From contig DAAN01000030.1 in the NCBI GenBank assembly GCA_001701135.1, forward strand, positions 1 through 64,000: a stretch of DNA of 64,000 bases, given 5' to 3'. This document shows positions 54,902-61,462 of the stretch, one piece after another (the first letter of the stretch is position 1; every line of letters begins with the position of its first letter). Made by a program: the position numbers and the translations under genes. The DNA is from Bacteroidales bacterium H3. Its GTDB lineage: Bacteria > Bacteroidota > Bacteroidia > Bacteroidales > Muribaculaceae. Below the pieces are notes generated by a model, which was not told where the DNA came from, made no database searches, and saw only the letters and a program-made list of their open reading frames with translations.

Positions 54902-54944
54902 TATCGCTGAATCGCACTAAAGACGGTTCGGCGATACTATTTTT
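54901..54944 (+). terminator. Terminator-like hairpin overlapping a promoter
   Basis: GTATCGC (54901-54907) pairs with GCGATAC (54931-54937); inner GAA/TTC pairs extend it and TATTTTT follows. Read-through from the upstream block would form the hairpin, while RNA started at the -7 box lacks most of the 5' arm. Confidence 0.55.
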
Positions 54945-54968
54945 AGAACGTAAACCACTTATCACAAT

Positions 54969-55550
54969 ATGAACGAACCGAACCAGAAACCGACCGGCAA
55001 GGAGATAACAATCGGTCCCGATGGCAAGAAGGTCTACCCTCAGGGTACGATCTTCACGAGAGTTAAATTCACCAAGTCTGAGAGGACCGGTCAGCCTATA
55101 GGCTTCATATCTCAGAATCCCGTCAACAAAATGTATAACGGCGTCAGGGAAGACAGCAAGTTCCCAAAGTCAGTCTGCATCGTTGACGCTAAACTCATTC
55201 CCGAAATCATTCTCGGAGTCTTGTATAAGGTAGCTGTCGTACCTATGCACAACAAGCACGGCTTTATTGTCATTGAAGCTGAGCCATATCAGTTCAAGGC
55301 AACAATCGAGCAGTGCTACGTCCCCAAGGCTTGCTACGTTCTGGAAGTCAAGTTTGGCAACCAGGTCATCCGCTTTGATCCCAAGGACGGCAAGAAAGAT
55401 TCAATGCGCACCATCTCCGGCTGTAGAGCCCTTTTGGAGAAACGCATGGACATCGCCAATCTCGCCGATGTTGTAGACGAGTTCATTTCAGCAGCTTCAG
55501 ACCTTGTAGAGAAATACCGTCGCGATGGATTCTACTATAAAGCCTCCTAA
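54969..55550 (+). CDS. Phage protein of unknown function
   Basis: A 193-residue protein with a polar N-terminus (KEITIGPDGKKVYPQGTIFTRVKF) and alternating beta-rich segments (YKVAVVPMHNKHGFIVIEAEPYQF, CYVLEVKFGNQVIRFDP). A helical C-terminus follows. The fold cannot be named. It leads a block that includes a basic protein and RNase HI, so a role in replication or nucleic-acid handling is possible. Confidence 0.65.
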   Translation: MNEPNQKPTGKEITIGPDGKKVYPQGTIFTRVKFTKSERTGQPIGFISQNPVNKMYNGVREDSKFPKSVCIVDAKLIPEIILGVLYKVAVVPMHNKHGFIVIEAEPYQFKATIEQCYVPKACYVLEVKFGNQVIRFDPKDGKKDSMRTISGCRALLEKRMDIANLADVVDEFISAASDLVEKYRRDGFYYKAS

Positions 55551-55761
55551 GGCCAAACTCCCCAGAAAGCGGAAGAAAGCCGCTATCAAGGCTCAGGGCC
55601 GTAAATGGTATTACGACACTATTCAGTTGTTTTATCGCACATACAGCACTAAGTATGGAGAGAAGAAATGCAAATTCTGGGTTAACGCTTCCATTCGCAA
55701 AAATGCCTACATGGTAAACGGAACGCCCATTGTAATTCAAGAAGCCACTCGGTTCTGGTAA
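55525..55761 (+). CDS. Small basic phage protein
   Basis: A 78-residue protein with a very basic N-terminus (KPPKAKLPRKRKKAAIKAQGRKW) and an aromatic-rich body. Likely binds nucleic acid. It overlaps the upstream gene by 26 bases and precedes RNase HI by 11 bases. No family recognised. Confidence 0.6.
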   Translation: MDSTIKPPKAKLPRKRKKAAIKAQGRKWYYDTIQLFYRTYSTKYGEKKCKFWVNASIRKNAYMVNGTPIVIQEATRFW

Positions 55762-55772
55762 TTAATACTCAG

Positions 55773-56171
55773 ATGAACGGAAGACCAATCGAAGGAATAG
55801 CAACGGATGCTGCCCATTCCACCAAACGCGGTGTTACAGAATTTCAAGGCATCAATCTTGCCACCGGAGAGAGAATCTTCTACGAGAATCTGGGCGAGCA
55901 GACTGTCAACATCGGCGAGTTCTTAGCTGTCGTAAGAGCTGTCAAGTATATCATTGAGAACGACTTTCAGCCTCGTGTGATTTATACAGACAGCATGACA
56001 GCGTTGACTTGGTTCAACAATAAGTCAACAGCCTCCAGCAAGAGGAACAGAGAACTTCAGAAAGCCGAAATTTTCCTAAAGGCTCTCTCGGCCGATGTTG
56101 ACAGTGTGGAGGTAAGACATTGGAATAACAAAGCGTGGGGCGAAACCCCTGCTGATTTCGGGAACAAGTAA
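55773..56171 (+). CDS. Ribonuclease HI
   Basis: A 132-residue RNase H1 fold protein. The catalytic carboxylates are visible as D12 (IATDAAHS), E49 (NIGEFLAV), D73 (IYTDSMTAL) and a late D128 (TPADFGNK). It cleaves RNA in RNA-DNA hybrids, for example replication primers. It lies at the end of the gene block just before the first tRNA. It is shorter than E. coli RNase HI (155 residues) and lacks the basic handle region. Confidence 0.88.
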   Translation: MNGRPIEGIATDAAHSTKRGVTEFQGINLATGERIFYENLGEQTVNIGEFLAVVRAVKYIIENDFQPRVIYTDSMTALTWFNNKSTASSKRNRELQKAEIFLKALSADVDSVEVRHWNNKAWGETPADFGNK

Positions 56172-56227
56172 TTTTTTCCCAAAATCTCCAAACTTCACAA
56201 CTCGATTCACCACTATTTATAATAAAT

Positions 56228-56300
56228 TGCGGAATAGAGCAGTTGGTAGCTCGTCAGTTTCATGTGCTGAAGGCCGTAGGTTCGAGTCCTACTTCCGCTA
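56228..56300 (+). tRNA. tRNA-Met (CAT), initiator-like ends
   Basis: Full cloverleaf: D-arm GAGC/GCTC, anticodon loop TTCATGT, T-arm GTAGG/CCTAC. Bases 1 and 72 (T and T) are unpaired, as in initiator tRNAs, and the D-arm resembles initiators. The anticodon stem, however, lacks the three G-C pairs of an initiator. An Ile tRNA with modified CAT is a further option. Confidence 0.85.
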
Positions 56301-56333
56301 CTAATAAACGCACTCACCAATATAGGGAGCGTT

Positions 56334-56357
56334 GCTGAGAGGTTCACCACTCTCAGC
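56334..56357. other. Stem-loop between tRNA genes
   Basis: GCTGAGAG pairs with CTCTCAGC around an 8-base loop, six bases before the tRNA-Leu gene. It may guide tRNA processing. Confidence 0.4.
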
Positions 56358-56362
56358 GCATC

Positions 56363-56442
56363 GGACTACTGGCGAAATGGCAGACGCGCTTGATTCAAGA
56401 TCAAGTCTCACAGAGGTATAGGTTCGAGTCCTATGTGGTCCA
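56363..56442 (+). tRNA. tRNA-Leu (CAA)
   Basis: Acceptor GGACTAC/GTGGTCC, anticodon loop TTCAAGA within a CTTGA/TCAAG stem, long variable arm (TCTCACAGAG) and T-loop TTCGAGT. CCA is not encoded. Confidence 0.93.
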
Positions 56443-56481
56443 CAAAAGAGTACATTGACATATTAATTAATAATCAACAAA

Positions 56482-57306
56482 ATGAAACATTTCATTAAAC
56501 TGTTTCTCGCACTGATTTTGTGCGTCACAGTCTCCAGCTGTCACGGCGTCCGGCCTGAAGCCGACGAGGAAGCTGTACTGATTACGAAGCCGTGGTTCTT
56601 CGGACACGGTGGTGTGGACATGGAGCCGGTTACTACCGGTCTCGCATGGTGCTGGTGGAGCACATCCTCGGAAACGTTCAAGATTACTCCTGTCCGCTAC
56701 GAGGAAACTCTCGACGACATCATCTCCAACGAGAACACGCCCCTGGATTTCAAGACTCAGATTATCCTCCGCATCAAGAAGGGAAAGAGTCCGGTCCTCC
56801 TACAGAATTACGGCGTCCACTGGTATGAGAACAATATCAAGGAAGTCTATAACAATCTTACTCGACATTACGTCTCTCAGTATTCCCCGTTTGACCTGAC
56901 CAGCAACCGTGAAGTCGTAGCTCATATAGACTCATGCGTTAAGGCCGATATGGTCCGATATATAGACCGTCTCTCAATCGATAAAGAATTTCCTATCGTA
57001 GTTGAGAACGTCATCACGGGCCGAGCGATACCTAATGCTGCTCAGCTGAAGGAGATGAATAACACCGCTGCTCAGATTCAGGCCCGACAGACTCAGGAAC
57101 GACGATACGAGACTGAGGTGGCCCGCGAACAGGCTGAGCGACAACGTGCCCTATCTGACAAAGCATATCAGCGAGAAATGGGTCTCACTGCGGAACAGTT
57201 TATCAGCCTGAAAGCATGGGATGTGATCAGTGCCAAGCAGGGCGCTAATATTGACGTCCTTTTTGACGGCGGCACATCCAGTCACATGTGGAATATCAGG
57301 AAATGA
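56482..57306 (+). CDS. Lipoprotein with SPFH/band-7-like features
   Basis: A 274-residue protein. The N-terminus is a lipoprotein signal (LILCVTVSSCHGV, lipid Cys at 20). The central domain (about 30-200) resembles SPFH/prohibitin-like proteins (EEAVLITKPWFFG, DFKTQIILRIKKG, VVENVITGRAIPNA). The C-terminus has an Ala/Glu/Gln/Arg-rich helix (QARQTQERRYETEVAREQAERQRAL) like the oligomerising helix of band-7 proteins. Phage homologues are known, but their role is not. It would be anchored in the host envelope and sits between tRNA genes, overlapping the next gene by four bases. Confidence 0.72.
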   Translation: MKHFIKLFLALILCVTVSSCHGVRPEADEEAVLITKPWFFGHGGVDMEPVTTGLAWCWWSTSSETFKITPVRYEETLDDIISNENTPLDFKTQIILRIKKGKSPVLLQNYGVHWYENNIKEVYNNLTRHYVSQYSPFDLTSNREVVAHIDSCVKADMVRYIDRLSIDKEFPIVVENVITGRAIPNAAQLKEMNNTAAQIQARQTQERRYETEVAREQAERQRALSDKAYQREMGLTAEQFISLKAWDVISAKQGANIDVLFDGGTSSHMWNIRK

Positions 57307-57614
57307 AAATAATCCGCAATCGGTTCATACCGTTTCCGGGCTTTGCGGCAATCAATCTTTTCGGAGTTTTGTTTGTGCGTCCTGAAGCTGTAATCACGGA
57401 GCGGTTGTTGAACCACGAAAAAATCCACACTGCACAGATGAAGGAGCTCGGCTACCTGTTCTTCTACATTCTGTACTTCCTCGAATGGCTGTATAGACTG
57501 ACGAAAACCGGCAACGCTTATCGCAACATATCCTTCGAGCGTGAGGCTTACGAACACGAATCTCAGAAGTTCTATCTGGAGACACGTCGGCCTTTCGCAA
57601 TGTGGGATCGCTAA
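57303..57614 (+). CDS. Small phage protein with an HExxH-type motif
   Basis: A 103-residue protein. LLNHEKIHTAQMKELGY contains HEKIH, matching HExxH, and a later ISFEREAYEHE supplies a possible third ligand. A membrane-like segment (LFFYILYFLEWLYRL) separates them. Short Bacteroidetes proteins of this pattern are usually listed as uncharacterised metallopeptidase-like. It is translationally coupled to the SPFH-like lipoprotein (ATGA overlap), so the two may act together at the membrane. Confidence 0.62.
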   Translation: MKIIRNRFIPFPGFAAINLFGVLFVRPEAVITERLLNHEKIHTAQMKELGYLFFYILYFLEWLYRLTKTGNAYRNISFEREAYEHESQKFYLETRRPFAMWDR

Positions 57615-57645
57615 AACTCTTTTATCTCGGTTCGTGCAGGCCGGG

Positions 57646-57720
57646 AGCCTCGTAGCTCAATGCGGATAGAGCACCGGATGGTTAATCCGAAGGTTGCCAG
57701 TTCGAGTCTGGTCGAGGTAA
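57646..57720 (+). tRNA. tRNA-Asn-like (GTT), irregular
   Basis: D-arm GCTC/GAGC, anticodon arm CCGGA-TGGTTAA-TCCGA and T-arm GCCAG/CTGGT are present. Position 33 is G instead of the near-universal T, the 1:72 pair is A-A, and the first anticodon-stem pair is mismatched. It may be a degenerate or specialised tRNA. A regular tRNA-Asn(GTT) lies at 58100. Confidence 0.6.
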
Positions 57721-57925
57721 CAAATTAGTCCATGTGCGCACCTCCAGTCTAACAGACGTGTTCAAATTGATTGGATTATAGTGGGATCGAAAAGAGCCGG
57801 GCACCTCGATACCAGAGACAACTGGTGAGGTAAGAAAGCCGCCGGTCTGAATCGTTGGTCAGCGGATGTTGTTCCGAGTCAGTCAGTCATCGGAGCGTTT
57901 ACAAGGTCTAAACAGCCTTGTGTTT
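57721..57925 (+). other. Structured non-coding spacer between tRNA genes
   Basis: About 200 bases with no convincing gene. ACCTC-GAT-ACCAG-AGACAA-CTGGT-G-AGGT (about 57801-57831) folds into a two-step hairpin and resembles the T-arm and acceptor of the preceding tRNA, so it may be a tRNA remnant. Confidence 0.4.
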
Positions 57926-57998
57926 GGGGCCGTAGCTCAGATGGTAGAGCGCCTGTTTTGCAAGCAGGAGGTCGCGAGTTCGACTCTCGCTGGTTCCA
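57926..57998 (+). tRNA. tRNA-Ala (TGC)
   Basis: Acceptor GGGGCCG/TGGTTCC (with G-U pairs), D-arm GCTC/GAGC, anticodon stem CCTGT/GCAGG with loop TTTGCAA, T-arm GCGAG/CTCGC. Confidence 0.93.
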
Positions 57999-58099
57999 CA
58001 GATAAGGTTAGGTACATTTTCTTTTCTTACTGTTTTTTTGTTTCTCATAGGTATTAGATTTAAGGTGTTTTCCTCCGGATTGTGAAATTAGGAGGTTTT

Positions 58100-58172
58100 G
58101 TCGAGATAGCTCAGCAGGTAGAGCGGCGCCCTGTTAAGGCGATGGTCGGAGGTTCGAGCCCTCCTCTCGGCG
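58100..58172 (+). tRNA. tRNA-Asn (GTT)
   Basis: Acceptor GTCGAGA/TCTCGGC, anticodon stem GCGCC/GGCGA (outermost pair mismatched) with loop CTGTTAA, T-arm GGAGG/CCTCC. Confidence 0.92.
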
Positions 58173-58271
58173 CAATAAACGAGCAGTCAAGAGTGACGCT
58201 CGGCCCATAGGCAACGGTCAGCCGATTATTATGAGATATTCTTCACAAACAAAAAGACCTATGGGTAATCT

Positions 58272-58353
58272 GGAAGTATAGCCAAGCGGCAACGGCGCCA
58301 GACTGTAAATCTGGTCTCTTCGGAGTTCGTAGGTTCGAGTCCTTCTGCTTCCA
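58272..58353 (+). tRNA. tRNA-Tyr (GTA)
   Basis: Acceptor GGAAGTA/TGCTTCC, anticodon stem CCAGA/TCTGG with loop CTGTAAA, and a class II variable arm (TCTCTTCGGAGTTC). A preceding hairpin pairs CCCATAGG (58205) with CCTATGGG (58258). Confidence 0.93.
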
Positions 58354-58359
58354 CAATTT

Positions 58360-58432
58360 GTCCCTATCGTCTAATGGTTTAGGACGCGAGATTTTCATTC
58401 TCGAAATTCGGGTTCGATTCCCGGTGGGGGTA
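58360..58432 (+). tRNA. tRNA-Glu (TTC)
   Basis: Acceptor GTCCCTA/TGGGGGT, anticodon stem CGAGA/TCTCG with loop TTTTCAT, T-arm TCGGG/CCCGG. It follows tRNA-Tyr by six bases. Confidence 0.9.
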
Positions 58433-58438
58433 CTATAA

Positions 58439-58489
58439 GGACTGGTAGCTCAGGGGTAGAGCGTCGGTGGTTCCAACCATCCTGGTCCA
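58439..58489 (+). ncRNA. 51-nt tRNA-like fragment lacking one arm
   Basis: GGACTGG pairs with CTGGTCC, followed by TA and a perfect D-arm (GCTC/GAGC), then only one further stem-loop (GGTGG-TTCCAA-CCATC). This could be a T-arm with the anticodon arm lost, or an anticodon arm with loop TTCCAAC (CCA) and no T-arm. It lies in line with the tRNA genes, six bases after tRNA-Glu. Confidence 0.55.
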
Positions 58490-58510
58490 CTAAACGACAT
58501 CTTTACAATT

Positions 58511-58720
58511 ATGGCAAATATTCAGAAAACTGCATCAACCGGATTCCCATTTCTTGGAATCCTCTCACTGATTTTCATTACGCTCAAATTGTGTAATGTA
58601 ATCACGTGGTCCTGGATGTGCGTACTCGCACCTATATGGGGACCATTTGTAGCCGGAATTGGCATTATCCTGTTATGTCTGGTGACATACATACTGGCGC
58701 AGTGCTTCTCCCGGAAGTGA
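58511..58720 (+). CDS. Small phage transmembrane protein
   Basis: A 69-residue protein with two membrane helices (about 12-33 and 38-62). FPFLGILSLIFITLKLCNVITWSW resembles the phage 'transmembrane Fragile-X-F' type of small protein, whose function is unknown. It lies between the tRNA-like fragment and tRNA-Trp, with a tRNA gene starting 5 bases after its stop. Confidence 0.68.
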   Translation: MANIQKTASTGFPFLGILSLIFITLKLCNVITWSWMCVLAPIWGPFVAGIGIILLCLVTYILAQCFSRK

Positions 58721-58724
58721 GGAT

Positions 58725-58797
58725 ATGGGTGTAGCTCAGTTGGTAGAGCGCCGGTCTCCAAAACCGGAAGTCGGAGGTTCAAGTCCTTCCGCCTATG
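58725..58797 (+). tRNA. tRNA-Trp (CCA)
   Basis: Acceptor ATGGGTG/CGCCTAT, D-arm GCTC/GAGC, anticodon stem CCGGT/ACCGG with loop CTCCAAA, T-arm GGAGG/CCTTC. Base 1 is A, paired with T72. Confidence 0.92.
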
Positions 58798-58856
58798 CAA
58801 ACAACCTGAAGCTTCTATGAGCCCGCCTATCGTTACGCATCAATCACAACACTTTT

Positions 58857-59573
58857 ATGAAAACCTATATTGGTAAGAAAGAAGTTAAGGCCAAACCCAT
58901 GACTAAGGGTGATGCCTTTCACGCCAACTTGCTTCGTAAGAACACCTTGTCAGAAGCAGAAAGTAATGAATCTGGCTATCTCGTAGAATACGCTGATGGC
59001 TATATGTCATGGTCTCCTGCAAACGTATTCGAAGCCGCTTACAAAGTGGCCGACACTGCACTCGACCGAGTAAATATCGAGGCTGATGAACTCCTGTACC
59101 GTACCAACAAACTCGGAGAGTTTATCTTCAACCAGAATGACGGCAAAGACTTCCAGTCACTAAAACTCGGCACTCGTGCTTTCCTCATAGCGCAGCTCAA
59201 CATGATGGGAGCTTATCTGACGCTTCTGAAACTGCGTCAGGAAAACATGGAAAAGGGTGAAGATTGTCACCCCAATGGCCTCAACTTCGAGCAGATTCTT
59301 CCTCTCATCAAAGAAGGCTTTGCTGTCCGTCGTAATGGATGGAATGGCAAGGGACTCATGGTCTTCAAACAGGTTCCGGCACACATCACCTCCAACATCA
59401 TTCCCAAAATGCAGTCTCTCCCGGATGAGGCCAAGCGCTTGATCATGGGGGCTAAGGGTTACATTGACTATACCTGTCAGTGTCTTATCTATAACCCTGA
59501 AACTGGCCGTGCCGATTCTTGGGTTCCCTCGGTCGCTGACATTTTCGCTAACGACTGGGAACTGGTAGAATGA
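58857..59573 (+). CDS. Two-domain phage protein with C-terminal Tad2/DUF2829 domain
   Basis: A 238-residue protein. Residues about 1-130 are a phage domain with GYLVEYADGYMSWSPANVFEAAY and a helical hairpin; its function is unknown. Residues about 143-238 match DUF2829, now known as Tad2: IKEGFAVRRNGWNGKGLMVFKQVP near the start and DSWVPSVADIFANDWELVE at the end. Tad2 proteins bind the gcADPR signals of Thoeris immunity in a tetramer and so keep ThsA from depleting NAD+. Stand-alone Tad2 is about 90 residues, so this is a fusion. Two genes downstream lie the NAMPT- and Prs-family genes, which supports a counter-defence role. Confidence 0.8.
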   Translation: MKTYIGKKEVKAKPMTKGDAFHANLLRKNTLSEAESNESGYLVEYADGYMSWSPANVFEAAYKVADTALDRVNIEADELLYRTNKLGEFIFNQNDGKDFQSLKLGTRAFLIAQLNMMGAYLTLLKLRQENMEKGEDCHPNGLNFEQILPLIKEGFAVRRNGWNGKGLMVFKQVPAHITSNIIPKMQSLPDEAKRLIMGAKGYIDYTCQCLIYNPETGRADSWVPSVADIFANDWELVE

Positions 59574-59908
59574 AACTGAAACATCATGTAGCGTCATTGC
59601 TACGTCGATGGGCTAATAAATTGTCCGGTGACCCTCTGGCGCCGGACAATACCGTTGGCGTTTGGCTTACAACGACAACTCGCAAGCCTCAACGGTTAAT
59701 GGTGGAACAGAAAGTGGTTATTCCACGTAATCCTCAGGAATTTCCTTCAGACTATTTGACTGAATATGTTCCGAAAAATTTAGCCAGAAAAATCGGTGAA
59801 GGATTATTGCAAAATGGCCTTATAGCAATCGAAAAACAATATGAGCCAGAACACAACTGGATTACATTCCGTGCTAAGGTTGAAGTTCTGGAACCAATAA
59901 CAGACTGA
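59570..59908 (+). CDS. Small phage protein of unknown function
   Basis: A 112-residue protein with a basic N-terminus (HHVASLLRRWANKLSGDPLAPDN) and a beta-rich remainder. It overlaps the Tad2-domain gene by four bases (ATGA), so the two are translationally coupled. I recognise no family. Its place between Tad2 and the NAMPT-family gene makes it a candidate accessory protein of the same island. Confidence 0.6.
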   Translation: MKLKHHVASLLRRWANKLSGDPLAPDNTVGVWLTTTTRKPQRLMVEQKVVIPRNPQEFPSDYLTEYVPKNLARKIGEGLLQNGLIAIEKQYEPEHNWITFRAKVEVLEPITD

Positions 59909-59946
59909 TATGACTATCGAGACAATCACAACAACAAACAAATCGC

Positions 59947-61461
59947 ATGTCACAGGAAGCAATTTTGCTTACTGATGGTTACAAATTGGACCATCGACGC
60001 CAGTATCCAAAAGGGACTGAAAGAGTGTATGCCAACTGGACTCCCAGAAGCAAGTCTTATTTCAAGGAAGCTGAAGAGGGAGCTGTAGTATTCGGCATCC
60101 AGTACCTGATCAAGAAATATCTCATCGAAGATATGAATGAGAATTTCTTCAAGCAGCCCAAAGAAAAAGTCGTAGCAGCTTATGCTCGACGCATCAACAC
60201 CTTCCTCGGTCCGGACAATCACATCGGCACTGCTCATATCGAAGCACTGCACGACCTGGGTTATCTGCCTATTCGTATCAAGGCTCTTCCCGAAGGCTCT
60301 GTATGCCCGATTCGCGTTCCGGCCATCACGGTCATTAACACCAAAGACGAGTTCTTCTGGCTCACGAATTATTTCGAGACGCTGATTTCGTCTATGATGT
60401 GGCTCCCAATGACCTCCGCAACTTCAGCACGACTCTACAAACAGGAACTCCTGCGCCATGCCAAGAAGACAGGTTTCGCCGATCAGCCCGGTTTGGACTT
60501 CCTCTGCCATGACTTCTCAATGCGTGGCATGGCTGGTGTGGAAGCCGCAATCATCTCAGGTATGGCCCACATGACTTCCTTCTCCGGCAGCGAGACCCTT
60601 CCGGCAATTCAGTCCGTTGAGGAATACTATAATGCCAATGCTGAGACCGAGGTTGTAGCTGGAACCGTCCCTGCAACCGAACACTCAGTAATGTGCGCCG
60701 GTGGTAAGGCTGACGAATATGAGACATTCAAGCGCCTCATTACAGAAGTTTACCCGAAAGGCTTCGTTTCAATCGTCAGCGATACATGGGATTTCTGGCA
60801 GGTAATGACAGATTTCCTTCCGCGCCTCAAAGACACAATTCTGGCCCGCGATGGCCGAGTGGTTATACGTCCTGACAGCGGAGATCCTGTAAACATCATC
60901 TGCGGTCTTCCCGGCTCTGATACTCAGGAAATGCTCTTCGAGGAAATCGACGAGAATATGCCTCAAATCAAGGGCGCCTATGAAATTCTCTGGGAGATTT
61001 TCGGCGGCACAATCAACGAGGCCGGTTATAAAGTCCTCAATCCTAAAATCGGTCTGCTGTATGGCGATTCCATCACTCTGGAGCGTCAGAAGGAGATTTA
61101 TCGCCGACTGGAGGTCAAGGGCTTTGCCGCTACCAATCTGGTGCTCGGAATCGGCTCATACACCTATCAGTATAAATCTCGCGATTCACTCGGCTTCGCT
61201 ATGAAGGCCACCTGGTGTCAGGTCAATGGTGAGGGCCGCGAAATCTTCAAGGACCCGAAGACTGACAACGGCGTAAAGAAATCGCTGAAGGGCCTGATTT
61301 GTGTCCAGAAAGATGAGAATGGCAAATACTTCGCTATCGACCAGGTAACGCCCGAAATGGAAGCTCAGGGCGAGCTCCAAACAGTATTCGAGGACGGACG
61401 TCTGATGAAAGACTGGACTCTCGCTGAAATCCGCAACAACATCAACTCAACACTCAAATAA
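59947..61461 (+). CDS. NAMPT-family enzyme (nicotinamide phosphoribosyl- or ADP-ribosyl-transferase)
   Basis: A 504-residue protein spanning the full NAMPT fold. Visible active-site equivalents of human NAMPT are Y12 (TDGYKLDHRRQYP), H188-D189 (CHDFSMRGMAG, where human has HDFGYRG), H246 (PATEHSV) and R308-D310 (RPDSGDP). NAMPT makes NMN from nicotinamide and PRPP. In phage NARP1 systems a NAMPT relative (Namat) instead joins nicotinamide to ADP-ribose pyrophosphate and makes NAD+ in one step. A shortened Prs-family gene starts one base after the stop, the NARP1-type pairing. Which donor is used cannot be read with certainty. Confidence 0.92.
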   Translation: MSQEAILLTDGYKLDHRRQYPKGTERVYANWTPRSKSYFKEAEEGAVVFGIQYLIKKYLIEDMNENFFKQPKEKVVAAYARRINTFLGPDNHIGTAHIEALHDLGYLPIRIKALPEGSVCPIRVPAITVINTKDEFFWLTNYFETLISSMMWLPMTSATSARLYKQELLRHAKKTGFADQPGLDFLCHDFSMRGMAGVEAAIISGMAHMTSFSGSETLPAIQSVEEYYNANAETEVVAGTVPATEHSVMCAGGKADEYETFKRLITEVYPKGFVSIVSDTWDFWQVMTDFLPRLKDTILARDGRVVIRPDSGDPVNIICGLPGSDTQEMLFEEIDENMPQIKGAYEILWEIFGGTINEAGYKVLNPKIGLLYGDSITLERQKEIYRRLEVKGFAATNLVLGIGSYTYQYKSRDSLGFAMKATWCQVNGEGREIFKDPKTDNGVKKSLKGLICVQKDENGKYFAIDQVTPEMEAQGELQTVFEDGRLMKDWTLAEIRNNINSTLK

Positions 61462-61462
61462 T

